A stretch of DNA of 64,000 bases. Source: Acidicapsa ligni (GTDB taxonomy: Bacteria; Acidobacteriota; Terriglobia; Terriglobales; Acidobacteriaceae). Location of the stretch: NCBI RefSeq assembly GCF_025685655.1, contig NZ_JAGSYG010000007.1, positions 124,001 through 188,000 on the forward strand, in the 5' to 3' direction. A program made the position numbers and the translations under genes. Under the pieces are notes generated by a model. That model did no database searches. It had not been told where the DNA came from and saw only the letters and a list, made by a program, of their open reading frames with translations. This document shows, in pieces, positions 1-8,095 of the stretch (the first letter of the stretch is position 1; every line of letters begins with the position of its first letter).

Positions 1-886
1 CTCTCATCTCGGGGTCGATGAAACGATCGCTCAAATCTTCGGAGTTATCAATGACAAAAGACCGTTTCTGTCGATGGAGTAACACATGTCCGAGTTCGTG
101 AAAGAAAGTGAACCAAAGTTGATCATCTGTCTTGTAGCGAAGTGTCAAGCCAATGAGTGCGCGTTTCGGTGATGTCCATCGCGCGCATCCGCTAATGCCA
201 GTTCCTTTGAGCGCTGGCACCCATACAACTGCAACTCCGGCTGCGGCACAAACTTGTTGAACCGGGTCCATGATGCTCTCAGCCGTCATGAGTGTAAGAG
301 TCCGCAAATAACCAAGTGAGCCTAAGAGCCGGTCTTCATCAAAGTCCGCAAGGGACAAACCCCGGGCTACTAGTTCCACCTCACGAACCCATGCGGCGGT
401 GGCTTCCTCTCTGGCTGAGAAAGACTGGGTCTGTCTATAGGCGACGGCTGACGCTTTCCACACTCTCTCCCAGGTATCAGGCGAGGACACCCCGAAGAAG
501 TTGAGAAGCGTTTCAGCATCCGATCTGCCACTGGCAAGAGTGTAGTTGAGCTTCCGCATTTCCTTTAGTGGGAAATGGAGTACCCACTCTTGCCAATTAG
601 AAGTCCGGGCCAGCTCTTTGGCACGAGCCTCGAACTCGTCGTAGTTTCTCTGCAACCCAAGCCAAAAATGTGCCGGGCGCTGCAGCACGCGCTCGAAGGT
701 TAGCGCCGTGGCCGGAGAGATAGGAGCCTTCCCATTGCAGATTTCGCTTACGGTTTTTGGAGTGAGGCCAGTCCGCCTCGCAAGGTCACTTTGTGACCAT
801 CCATACGCTTCCAAATATTCGGTGACGTTTTCCCCCGGATGAGGAACGGCGTTCACTTGTACTTCTTCATTCAAAAAACTATTCAT
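1..886 (-). CDS. HigA-like antitoxin with XRE helix-turn-helix and ImmA/IrrE zinc peptidase domain (3' end outside window)
   Basis: The minus-strand reading frame starts with ATG at 884-886 and stays open to the window edge, giving at least 295 residues. Residues about 15-70 form a HigA-type XRE helix-turn-helix (YGWSQSDLARRTGLTPKTVS). Around residue 263 comes the zinc-peptidase signature HELGHVLLH of the ImmA/IrrE family. Such fusions act as antitoxins that bind the toxin operator, and the peptidase half may process partner proteins. The ATG overlaps the end of the upstream toxin gene by 8 bp (CCATGAATAG), so the two are translationally coupled in toxin-first order, as in HigBA loci. Family identity is clear. 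That it is an active antitoxin is inferred from the arrangement. The C-terminus cannot be judged. Confidence 0.88.
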   Translation of the reverse strand, partial: MNSFLNEEVQVNAVPHPGENVTEYLEAYGWSQSDLARRTGLTPKTVSEICNGKAPISPATALTFERVLQRPAHFWLGLQRNYDEFEARAKELARTSNWQEWVLHFPLKEMRKLNYTLASGRSDAETLLNFFGVSSPDTWERVWKASAVAYRQTQSFSAREEATAAWVREVELVARGLSLADFDEDRLLGSLGYLRTLTLMTAESIMDPVQQVCAAAGVAVVWVPALKGTGISGCARWTSPKRALIGLTLRYKTDDQLWFTFFHELGHVLLHRQKRSFVIDNSEDLSDRFIDPEMR

Positions 887-1226
887 GGGTATCCTCGATC
901 GACAAAAGGTTGATTTTCGTGATCAAGCTCCATCGTTCTTGCTCGTTCGAGCGGTCTTGCGGGGGCTTCTCATCGACAGGCGCAAACACGAGGCGGTACG
1001 GCTGCTTCAGGTCGACCGTGAACTTACCTAAGTCAGCCCCTTGCAGTTCATGGCACCGCTCAGGTGGCGTCTTCGGCGGCCAGAAATCTGCGAGAGATGT
1101 GGCTGCCTTCAAAGCTGCAACCCGTAGAGATAGCTTCTTTGCCATGTCGACGCCAAGCTGCTTTTGAGCGGTGGCTTCGTCCTCTACAGCCTTTCGCAGC
1201 TTATTATCACTGACCGTAACGACCAT
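879..1226 (-). CDS. HigB/RelE-family killer toxin
   Basis: This small basic protein resembles the plasmid-maintenance killer family, HigB-like within the RelE/ParE superfamily, whose members are ribosome-dependent mRNA interferases. Visible landmarks are the early helix SDNKLRKAVED, the segment PERCHELQGADLGKFTVDL and the strand QPYRLVFAP. The frame is open back to 1346, but a promoter-like TTGACA and TACCAT with a palindrome sits at 1265-1300. I therefore prefer the ATG at 1224-1226 (MVVTVSDNKL), giving 115 residues; an ATG at 1265 would make the message leaderless. The stop overlaps the following HigA-like gene by 8 bp. Function is inferred from family and neighbour. Confidence 0.78.
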   Translation of the reverse strand: MVVTVSDNKLRKAVEDEATAQKQLGVDMAKKLSLRVAALKAATSLADFWPPKTPPERCHELQGADLGKFTVDLKQPYRLVFAPVDEKPPQDRSNEQERWSLITKINLLSIEDTHE

Positions 1227-1264
1227 TATGTCCCCAATGGGTAAAACATGAATTGAATCATTCA

Positions 1265-1300
1265 TTACCAAAATGGTAACACATGCCACCTGGCTGTCAA
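1265..1300 (-). promoter_or_regulatory. Promoter and palindromic operator of the toxin-antitoxin pair
   Basis: On the minus strand TTGACA (1295-1300) and TACCAT (1273-1278) are 16 bp apart, close to a sigma70 promoter. The -10 is covered by the inverted repeat TTACCA-AAA-TGGTAA at 1265-1279. That is where an autoregulating antitoxin would bind. This is a sequence inference only. Confidence 0.5.
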
Positions 1301-1379
1301 GTTTATATCCGCTCCCGCGTTGCCTGAATATTTTGCGAAAGGCCACCCGTAATTACGGCGAACGAGTAGGATTTCGGAT

Positions 1380-1595
1380 ATGGCTACTAAAAAACAATAC
1401 ATAGTTCAACAGTCGAATGCGGGCGGGTTCGAGGTCAAGGCTAAGGGCGGGGCCAAGGCAAGCGCGATCTTACCAACACAGCACGAGGCCGAGAAGCGAG
1501 CCGAAGAGTTGAACCCAAACAACCGTCCAAACGTAAGGCGCGTTCGTAATACAGGCGTGGGTCGTCCTGGGGAGTTTCGTCCAGAGGATTCTTAG
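1380..1595 (+). CDS. Small DUF2188-like protein
   Basis: This is a 71-residue, very basic protein. Its layout matches DUF2188 proteins: a short beta strand (YIVQQSNAGGFEVKAKGGAK), then a helix with TQHEAEKRAEEL, then a basic tail ending GRPGEFRPEDS. DUF2188 has no established biochemical role and is common on plasmids and islands. The ATG at 1380 is preceded by a weak purine-rich GTAGGA. The gene is divergent from the toxin-antitoxin pair and converges on dnaE2, whose stop is 38 bp downstream. The DUF2188 assignment rests on pattern recognition. Confidence 0.6.
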   Translation: MATKKQYIVQQSNAGGFEVKAKGGAKASAILPTQHEAEKRAEELNPNNRPNVRRVRNTGVGRPGEFRPEDS

Positions 1596-1632
1596 GCTGA
1601 AATCTGCACATCGGTATAAGGTGTGACAAGCT

Positions 1633-4600
1633 CTAATGGAAGTCATGGGATTGAATGTCAAGCTGTCCTTGCGCCTGCTTGCCATTCAACAAAATTGCGA
1701 GTCGAGTTGCTTTCACATGGACGACACCGCCGTCGTTCTGCAATGGCCCTTCCACCCAGAGAAACTTGCTTCTCCGGACGAGCTTTTCGTTCTGCTCGTA
1801 CAGATCGGGACTCACGATGACATTCGAGATGCCGGTCTCGTCTTGCATAGACAGGAAGATGAAACCCTTGGCCGTTCCCGGACGCTGACGCGCAATGACG
1901 CAACCCGCCGTCCGCACAAATGTTCCGCCGCGACAGTTCTGCAAGTCTCGGGAGGATAGAACTCCCATCGCTTGCATCTCGCCGCGCCGATGGTACATGG
2001 GATGCTTATCAATGGAGAGTCCAGTCCCGGCGTAGTCCGCGACCAGGCGCTCGTTTGTGTCCATCTGATAAAGCGGCGAGGATGGATCTTCCTCGTGCAG
2101 CCACTCGCTCTGCTGGCGGAGCAGCGGCCCCTCTCGCTTCGCGGCTCGTGTAACTTGCCAGAGTGCATCGCGTCGATGTGCGACCTTCGAGAGTTTGTTG
2201 AGCGCCCCGATCTCCGCCAACAGCTCCAGCTCCGCGCCGTTCAACGATGGAACCCGTAGCGCGAGGTCTTCGGTCGTATGGAAGAAACCACCCCGCTCCC
2301 GTGACACGATCAATGTCTCCGCAGCGCGACTCCGAAGTCCCGTGGCATAACGCAGGCCCAGGCGCATCGAGAGTCTGCCGTCGCTTTCGTGTTCGAGTGT
2401 GCAGTTCCAATCGGAGGTCTGTACGTCGATGGCTTTGACCTGCAGGCCCTTAAGCTGCGCGTCCTTCACCAACACATCCGGCGAATAAAAACCCATCGGT
2501 TGATTGTTGAGCATGGCACAGGTGAACTCCGCCAGATGCCGCACCTTGAGGTACGCCGACGCATAAGCGAGCAGAGCGAAGCTGGCAGCATGGGATTCAG
2601 GAAAGCCATAGAGCGCGAAGGAGCTAATCTGCTGCACAATCTCATCCTGCGTCGCCACAGCGATCTTATTGACCGTCATCCCCGCGCGCAGCTTTGCTTC
2701 GAGGTTCTTCATGCGCTCCCAAGAGCGGCGCATTCCCACAGCTCGACGCAGCTCGTCCGCCTCCGCGCCGGAGAAGTTTGCCGCCACCATTGCGATGCGG
2801 AGAAGCTGTTCCTGAAAGAGCGGAACGCCGAGCGTTCGCTTTAGCGTGGATTCCAACATCGGATGCGGATAGGTGATGGCCTGCTTTCCTTGCCGCCGGT
2901 CGAGATACGGATTCGTCATGTTACCGACGATGGGGCCGGGGCGGATAATCGCAACCTGCACCACAAGGTCATAGAAGACACGCGGGCAATTCTTCGGCAA
3001 GGACGCCATCTGTGCCCGGCTTTCAATTTGAAACATCCCGACGGTCTCGGCCTTTTGCAGCACCTTGTACACCTCATCGTCGTGCGGCATCTGCGCCAGA
3101 TCGACCCTGACGCCGGTGTGTTGCGCGATGAGTTTTTCGGTATCTTCGAGAACCGCCATCATCCCGAGGCCAAGCAGGTCCACCTTGATGATGCCAAGGT
3201 CGGCGCAGTCTTCCTTGTCCCACTGGACGACAGTACGGCCCGGCATCGAGGCCCGCTCCACTGGAACAATCTGGTTTAACTGTCCCTGGCAGATCACCAT
3301 GCCCCCGGAGTGTTGCCCGAGATGGCGCGGGTAGTTCTGAATCCGCATACAGAGGTCTAGAAACTTCGCGTGTGGCGCATGGCGCAGATCGAGGCCGGCG
3401 TTCTTAAACTGGTGCGCCATCGTATCGTTCTCGCCCTTCCACTCCCAGTTGCCGACGAAGTTGGAGGGATTGTCCAAAAACTCCTCGTCATACCCCAGTG
3501 CCTTACCCACGTCACGCACCGCAGACTTGGGCCGATAGGTGATGACGTTCGCGGTCATGGCCGCGCCCAACTCGCCATAGCGTTGATACACATACTGAAT
3601 CGCTTGCTCCCGCTTAGTATCGGAGGGAAGATCGAGGTCGATGTCCGGCCACTCGCCCCGGCTGTCGCTGAGGAAGCGTTCAAACAGCAGCTCCATGCCC
3701 ACGGGGTCGACAGCGGTGATTTCGAGCGCATAGCAGACAGCCGAGTTCGCCGCGCTGCCTCGTCCTTGAATCAGAATGTCGTTGCCCTTGCAGAACCGCA
3801 CGATGTCCCAGACGATGAGAAAGTAGCCCGCGAAGCCCAGCTTGGCGATCAAAGCCAGCTCGTGATCCACCTGTTTCTTTGCTCGCTCCATCAGGCCAGG
3901 ATCGTTCTTCGGCCCATAACGTCGCTGGACACCTTCCTCCGTCCGCTTGCGGAGAAAGCTGTCCATCGTCTCGCCATCCGGGACGGGATAGAGCGGAAAC
4001 TGATAGCCGAGATCGCCAAGCGTGAAACCTAAACGGGAGGAAAGTTCGACGCTGTTCGCGGTCGCTGTCGAAATGTCCCGAAAGAGTGCCGCCATCTCAC
4101 GCGGCGAACGCAGATGGCGCTTGCTGTTGAGGGAGAGAAGCCTGCCGGCTTCATCGAGTGTGGTGTGATGCCGGATGGCCGTGAAGACATCCAGAATCTC
4201 GCGGTCATACTGCTTCGCGTAGCGCACACCATTGGTTGCGAGCACCGGCAAATGCAGCGACCGCGCGATACGAAGCGCAGCCTGGTTGCGCCACTCTTCC
4301 TCCCGCTCCTGATGACGTTGCAGCTCCACATAGACATGCTTCGGCCCGAAGATGTCTACCAACTTCTCCACCGTCTTGCGGCCTTCCTCTTCGCCGCCCC
4401 GCACCAGAGCAGCCGCGAGCGGGCCTTCGTCGCCACCTGTCAGGCAGACTAAGCCGGAAGCGTATTGTTCAAGATCATCGAAGGTCGCCACGCCTTCACT
4501 CTTTTCCGTCTCCCTCATCTTGAACTGCGTAATGAGTCGGCAAAGGTTCTGATAGCCTTCGCGGGACTCACAGAGCAACGGCAACCGAGCAGATTCTTTT

Positions 4601-4866
4601 AACTCTGGATGCGGCAGCCAACATGGAGGCGCGAGGCGCGAGCCGAAGCTCGATACGGCAATCTCCGCGCCGATGTGGGCGGCCATCTTGTTTCGTTGCG
4701 CGCTGGTATGGAAGCGCGCCGACCCATACACGCCGTTGCGGTCGAGCAACGCCATAGCGCCCATCTCCAGATGCGCGGCGCACTCCACCAGGCTCTCCGG
4801 CAGCGATCCACCTTCGAGGAACGAGAAGGCGCTGGCCGCGTGCAGCTCGATATACCCGTCAATCAT
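1633..4866 (-). CDS. dnaE2: Error-prone DNA polymerase III alpha subunit DnaE2 (ImuC)
   Basis: At 1077 residues this is normal length for DnaE2, the catalytic subunit of the ImuA/ImuB/DnaE2 translesion mutasome. It begins with a PHP domain whose first histidine motif is degenerate (ELHAASAFSFLEGG), typical of DnaE2 compared with DnaE1. The palm carries the catalytic aspartates in PDIDLDLPSD. A tandem helix-hairpin-helix and an OB-fold (FIFLSMQDETGISNVIVSP) follow. Its ATG overlaps the imuB stop by 8 bp (ATGATTGA), so it is the last gene of the cassette. DnaE2 supplies the polymerase activity for damage-induced mutagenesis in bacteria lacking UmuDC. Confidence 0.95.
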   Translation of the reverse strand: MIDGYIELHAASAFSFLEGGSLPESLVECAAHLEMGAMALLDRNGVYGSARFHTSAQRNKMAAHIGAEIAVSSFGSRLAPPCWLPHPELKESARLPLLCESREGYQNLCRLITQFKMRETEKSEGVATFDDLEQYASGLVCLTGGDEGPLAAALVRGGEEEGRKTVEKLVDIFGPKHVYVELQRHQEREEEWRNQAALRIARSLHLPVLATNGVRYAKQYDREILDVFTAIRHHTTLDEAGRLLSLNSKRHLRSPREMAALFRDISTATANSVELSSRLGFTLGDLGYQFPLYPVPDGETMDSFLRKRTEEGVQRRYGPKNDPGLMERAKKQVDHELALIAKLGFAGYFLIVWDIVRFCKGNDILIQGRGSAANSAVCYALEITAVDPVGMELLFERFLSDSRGEWPDIDLDLPSDTKREQAIQYVYQRYGELGAAMTANVITYRPKSAVRDVGKALGYDEEFLDNPSNFVGNWEWKGENDTMAHQFKNAGLDLRHAPHAKFLDLCMRIQNYPRHLGQHSGGMVICQGQLNQIVPVERASMPGRTVVQWDKEDCADLGIIKVDLLGLGMMAVLEDTEKLIAQHTGVRVDLAQMPHDDEVYKVLQKAETVGMFQIESRAQMASLPKNCPRVFYDLVVQVAIIRPGPIVGNMTNPYLDRRQGKQAITYPHPMLESTLKRTLGVPLFQEQLLRIAMVAANFSGAEADELRRAVGMRRSWERMKNLEAKLRAGMTVNKIAVATQDEIVQQISSFALYGFPESHAASFALLAYASAYLKVRHLAEFTCAMLNNQPMGFYSPDVLVKDAQLKGLQVKAIDVQTSDWNCTLEHESDGRLSMRLGLRYATGLRSRAAETLIVSRERGGFFHTTEDLALRVPSLNGAELELLAEIGALNKLSKVAHRRDALWQVTRAAKREGPLLRQQSEWLHEEDPSSPLYQMDTNERLVADYAGTGLSIDKHPMYHRRGEMQAMGVLSSRDLQNCRGGTFVRTAGCVIARQRPGTAKGFIFLSMQDETGISNVIVSPDLYEQNEKLVRRSKFLWVEGPLQNDGGVVHVKATRLAILLNGKQAQGQLDIQSHDFH

Positions 4867-6370
4867 AGAGCGCCGTCACCTGCCAGATGTCTTCGAGGCG
4901 ATCCCGCATCAGACAGCAACAAAGAGCGCCATTCGGAGCGCGCGCGATTAATTCCCACTGCTCCTGCCCCCACAGAGAAGCGTTCCACCAGTCACCTCCC
5001 ATGAGCCACGGGCCATAGGCACGCTCTACGGTGTATCGCTGTCCCCGAAAGTAGAACTGTGTTGGCCGTCGCCCCTCCAGCGTGACCGTGACCGTCTCCG
5101 CTGGCCGTAACTGCCGCACGGTCGCCAGCAACCGCGTAGACGGTGGAGCGTTCGACATTCCCGAAGGCACCGCGAACGGCTCTACGCGAAAGCCTTCCGG
5201 CGCGTGGGTGTTCTGCAACACGGCGCGGCCCACGCAGTCATCGCCCACGATGGCGCGGATGCGAGCCAGGGTCACATCAAGACGCGCCGGTTCCGGCAGT
5301 TGCGGTGAAAAAAGGCCGAGTTGCACCTTGCTGGTATTGCCTGGCTCGGCCTGCAACGTCAGGGCGAGAATCGCCGCCGACGGCGGATGTGCTTCCAGAT
5401 CGAGGTGCAGCAGCTTAAGCCACAATGCTTTGTCGTTGCTTGGCAAGGCGGGCCGCACGGTACGCACATGCGTTGCGCCTCCGTCGAGAAACAGCGTCAC
5501 CGTCACGGTCGCCAGTGCGAAGATGCGCGCCTTGGCCCGTGCGATGAGTTGGTCGAGCAGAACAGCGATGACAAAGAGCAAGGCTTCGAGGTCTTCCAAA
5601 GGCGCATCGAGTTCCATGCGCTCCTCCAGCACGAAGACCGGCTCGATGGGCTGGAAGAGATGCGGTAGCTCCCCAAGTGCGAGTTGCCGGAGCCGCTTGC
5701 CTGCCTGTCCCATGCGAGCAATCAGGTCTTTCTCCGGCAATGCCGCCAACATGCCCAGGGTGCGGATACCCCAATGCGTGAAGGTGGCAGCCTGTCTCTC
5801 GGTGAGGTCGAGCACAGTGAGCGGCAGTGCCGCCAATGTGCGGCCTTCCTCTCCGGCTTGTATCACCCGGAGAGAGACACGCGGCGGAAGTCCTTTGGCA
5901 AGACACGCCGCCGCATGGAGGTTCGCGCTCACCGTAACGCAGGCGACGATGCCGAGCGCCTTGGCTCGCTCCAACAGCGTTCGCGCCAGCATCTCGGGCG
6001 TCCCAAACAGATGCGTCGTTCCCGCAATGTCGATGGCGCAGAGCATCGCGGTATCCCCACTACGATCTTCGACACGCGGCGAGAAGCCGCCCGCGCATTC
6101 GAGCACGACGGCCCGCGCTTCTGCCTCGGTCGTTTGCGACCGTGAGAGCACGGCGGCATCGCGGTACAGATCGACCTCCGCCGCACTTATGCCGTACTTC
6201 AGTCCCAGGAAGCGCGCCCTCGCGTTGAGAGCGCAGACGAATTGTGTCGGACGCTCGCCCTCCATCACCACGCACGGCTTTTCATGTAGCTCTGGCCGCA
6301 ACCGCAAAAGGGCCTGCGCAGGAAACTCCCGCGCATAGAGGCACGCATAGAGTTCGACAGGCGCGGTCAT
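4859..6370 (-). CDS. imuB: ImuB, catalytically inactive Y-family polymerase-like hub protein
   Basis: This is a DinB/UmuC-fold protein of about 503 residues. The metal-binding acidic motifs of active Y-family polymerases are missing: the first reads ELYACLYAREF instead of D-x-D-x-F, and the later D-E pair is replaced by AIDIAGTTHLFG. This is the hallmark of ImuB, which serves as an adaptor. The string QLGLFS near residue 350 matches the beta-clamp-binding consensus QLxLF, so clamp tethering is expected. I chose the ATG at 6368-6370 because it overlaps the imuA stop as ATGA; the frame can extend to 6385. The operon order imuA-imuB-dnaE2 is the usual one. Confidence 0.93.
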   Translation of the reverse strand: MTAPVELYACLYAREFPAQALLRLRPELHEKPCVVMEGERPTQFVCALNARARFLGLKYGISAAEVDLYRDAAVLSRSQTTEAEARAVVLECAGGFSPRVEDRSGDTAMLCAIDIAGTTHLFGTPEMLARTLLERAKALGIVACVTVSANLHAAACLAKGLPPRVSLRVIQAGEEGRTLAALPLTVLDLTERQAATFTHWGIRTLGMLAALPEKDLIARMGQAGKRLRQLALGELPHLFQPIEPVFVLEERMELDAPLEDLEALLFVIAVLLDQLIARAKARIFALATVTVTLFLDGGATHVRTVRPALPSNDKALWLKLLHLDLEAHPPSAAILALTLQAEPGNTSKVQLGLFSPQLPEPARLDVTLARIRAIVGDDCVGRAVLQNTHAPEGFRVEPFAVPSGMSNAPPSTRLLATVRQLRPAETVTVTLEGRRPTQFYFRGQRYTVERAYGPWLMGGDWWNASLWGQEQWELIARAPNGALCCCLMRDRLEDIWQVTALYD

Positions 6371-7380
6371 CTCCGCCCTGCCCATGCCGTGCGGCTCTGC
6401 CAGCAGGCGGTACGGACGTTCTGCGGCCCTTTGCGCAGTGGAATGACATTCGTCGGTGCGAAGCGTTGCCGCACCACCTCCACCTTTGGCTGGAATCCTG
6501 TGAAGACGGTCGTCTCTTCATGGAGCACATCTGCCGCATGAAAGTGCAACAGCAGTTCGGCGCTGCTCTTAGCGCAAGAGTGTTGTGTCAACAGAAGGAT
6601 GCTTGATTGGGTCCGCTCCGCAGCGACGCGATAGCGATGCCAATGACTCAGCGGGACACGCAAGGCATTGTCCCCTGCGATTCCTGCCATATCGAGCACG
6701 ATGGCGCTGAAACCGCCGCCTTGCAGGAGCAGGTCCGTGGCGCGCAGGCCGTCGGCGATCCGCGACCAGGGCTTTTCAGGATGTACAGGACGCTTGCCGG
6801 AGATGGAAATCGTTTGATGCGTGGGCGCGAAGGTCTCCAGTTTCTTCGGTGCGCGGCGTTGCGGCTCCGCGCAGCGGGGAGCCAACAACTCGCCGACTGC
6901 CTGCGATAGTCCGTTGGCTTCGCTGCGCGGGTGCGGGCCGAAGCCGCCACCATGCAAACCTTGCTTCGCTGGGGTAGGCAACAGGTATCTTTCAGGAAGC
7001 GCAAAGCTCCGGCTCTTTCGCTCTTTGCTCCTGTGCGTCACGCCGCAACGTACCCACAGCAGCCGCTCCAGATCGACGCCCACCGCTGCCGCAGACGACG
7101 GATCGAGAGCGTTCGATACATCAATCCACGCGCAGACCTTGCCCGCTTGTGTGAGGCGAGCGACGAAGGACAGAGCCGCCGAAGTTCTGCCCGAACATTC
7201 CGGCCCGGTCAGCTCACTCACCGCACCCACCGGCAAACCGCCTTGCAACATCTCATCCAGCGACGCAATTCCGGTCGCCGACACTGGCCGGATCATTCGT
7301 GGCAGGGGTGTCAGCGCCGAGGGAATCCTTTGTGCGAGAGCGCTTTCGATCTGGAGCCGGATTGCGATGGCGGAAGACAT
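6367..7380 (-). CDS. imuA: ImuA, RecA-like mutasome component
   Basis: This 337-residue protein has a RecA-like core of the ImuA/SulA-related family. The region GLPVGAVSELTGPECSGRTS corresponds to the RecA entry strand and P-loop, but the Walker lysine is replaced by arginine (GPECSGRTS), so ATP hydrolysis may be weakened or lost. In actinobacterial and proteobacterial systems ImuA helps recruit ImuB and DnaE2 to damaged replication forks. It is the first gene of the operon and is coupled to imuB through ATGA. The upstream region holds a direct repeat and a palindrome that could be damage-response operator sites. A downstream ATG at codon 29 is an alternative start, because the direct repeat lies only 6 bp upstream of the annotated ATG. 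Confidence 0.88.
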   Translation of the reverse strand: MSSAIAIRLQIESALAQRIPSALTPLPRMIRPVSATGIASLDEMLQGGLPVGAVSELTGPECSGRTSAALSFVARLTQAGKVCAWIDVSNALDPSSAAAVGVDLERLLWVRCGVTHRSKERKSRSFALPERYLLPTPAKQGLHGGGFGPHPRSEANGLSQAVGELLAPRCAEPQRRAPKKLETFAPTHQTISISGKRPVHPEKPWSRIADGLRATDLLLQGGGFSAIVLDMAGIAGDNALRVPLSHWHRYRVAAERTQSSILLLTQHSCAKSSAELLLHFHAADVLHEETTVFTGFQPKVEVVRQRFAPTNVIPLRKGPQNVRTACWQSRTAWAGRR

Positions 7381-7385
7381 AAGCT

Positions 7386-7404
7386 TATTCGCCTTATATT
7401 CGCC
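7386..7404. promoter_or_regulatory. 11-bp-period direct repeat upstream of imuA
   Basis: The octamer TATTCGCC occurs at 7386-7393 and again at 7397-7404. On the imuA coding strand this is GGCGAATA repeated at one helical turn, a few bases before the start codon. Direct repeats with an 11-bp period are how the alphaproteobacterial LexA box (GTTC-N7-GTTC) is built. The sequence itself differs, so a link to SOS control is only a suggestion. Confidence 0.35.
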
Positions 7405-7451
7405 TATCGCTGCTCACAACCGCAAGCGGCCAGCGCCTCCCAAATTGAGGA

Positions 7452-7466
7452 ATTCTTGACAAGAAT
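7452..7466. promoter_or_regulatory. Perfect palindrome ATTCTT-GAC-AAGAAT
   Basis: Six-base arms surround a 3-bp centre in the 196-bp space between the divergent imuA gene and the gene starting at 7577. The palindrome contains TTGACA, a possible -35 element on the plus strand. It is a plausible repressor site for either gene. Confidence 0.35.
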
Positions 7467-7505
7467 ATGGAAACAGATGACTTATGCATGATGTAGAAAT
7501 ATTAT

Positions 7506-7564
7506 CTTCGCAATACTTCGCAATACATTGATAAAGTTTTACAATAGTGATACTTTGTATTGCA
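7506..7564 (+). promoter_or_regulatory. Promoter region with tandem 10-bp repeat upstream of the 7577 gene
   Basis: CTTCGCAATA occurs twice head-to-tail (7506-7515 and 7516-7525). The reverse complement of its core, GTATTGC, lies at 7558-7564. Between them sit a -35-like TTGATA (7528-7533) and a -10-like TACTTT 17 bp later. The layout suggests a promoter bracketed by binding sites of a regulator, perhaps the downstream gene product itself. Confidence 0.4.
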
Positions 7565-7576
7565 GAGGTGTTTTAC

Positions 7577-8095
7577 ATGAAGAATGACACGGTTGTCGTG
7601 CTGACCGCTCGTAGTGTTGAGCGGATGGTTGGGGAGGGTGGCTCCCAGGCTTGGCGCTTGGTGCCGGGACATGCACGGCAGATGAATTACATCGTTTGCA
7701 CGCGGAACACGAGGGCGGCCTGGGGCGACGGGCATGAAGATCACCGCTCGGGGTTCCTCATTGCTAAGGTGCGCGATGTGGTGCCCTCACCCGAGGAACC
7801 GCTTCGCTGGATGGTCCGCTTCTCCGAGTACGCGCTCATCAACGTGCCCGAGCTGTGGAAGAAGGGCGACCGCAACCCCGTTCGGTATGGCTCTGTGGCG
7901 GACCTGGGCATCGATCCCAAGAAGCTGAAGTGGAAGGCAATGCCTGGCGAAGAGAGCGGCGAAGCAGAGGCAGTCGATACAACAGCCTCGCACCCACCCA
8001 AGACGAAGCCGCTAACGATCTCCGAGGCGAAGCATGGCCTCGCTATGGCCTTCAACGTCCCGGTCGAGGCGGTAGAGATTACGATACGGGCATGA
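7577..8095 (+). CDS. Uncharacterised 172-residue protein, coupled to the GIY-YIG gene
   Basis: I do not recognise a named family. The chosen ATG at 7577 follows AGAGGTG, a reasonable ribosome-binding site; an upstream ATG at 7547 lies inside the promoter. The N-terminal part (VGEGGSQAWRLVPGHARQ, YIVCTRN, FLIAKVRDV) looks like a compact alpha/beta fold, and the segment RFSEYALINVPELW is well ordered. A linker rich in E, T and P (residues about 125-145) leads to a short C-terminal helical module, TISEAKHGLAMAFNVPVEAV. The stop overlaps the next start as ATGA (8092-8095), so this gene and the GIY-YIG reading frame were probably translated together. Confidence 0.7.
   Translation: MKNDTVVVLTARSVERMVGEGGSQAWRLVPGHARQMNYIVCTRNTRAAWGDGHEDHRSGFLIAKVRDVVPSPEEPLRWMVRFSEYALINVPELWKKGDRNPVRYGSVADLGIDPKKLKWKAMPGEESGEAEAVDTTASHPPKTKPLTISEAKHGLAMAFNVPVEAVEITIRA

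Noticed and set aside
3370..4032. Plus-strand open frame opposite dnaE2
   Set aside because: No family features and it lies wholly inside conserved DnaE2 coding sequence.
5082..6338. Long plus-strand open frame (418 codons)
   Set aside because: Opposite to imuB, with serine/arginine-rich low-quality composition. It is a shadow caused by GC bias of the real gene.
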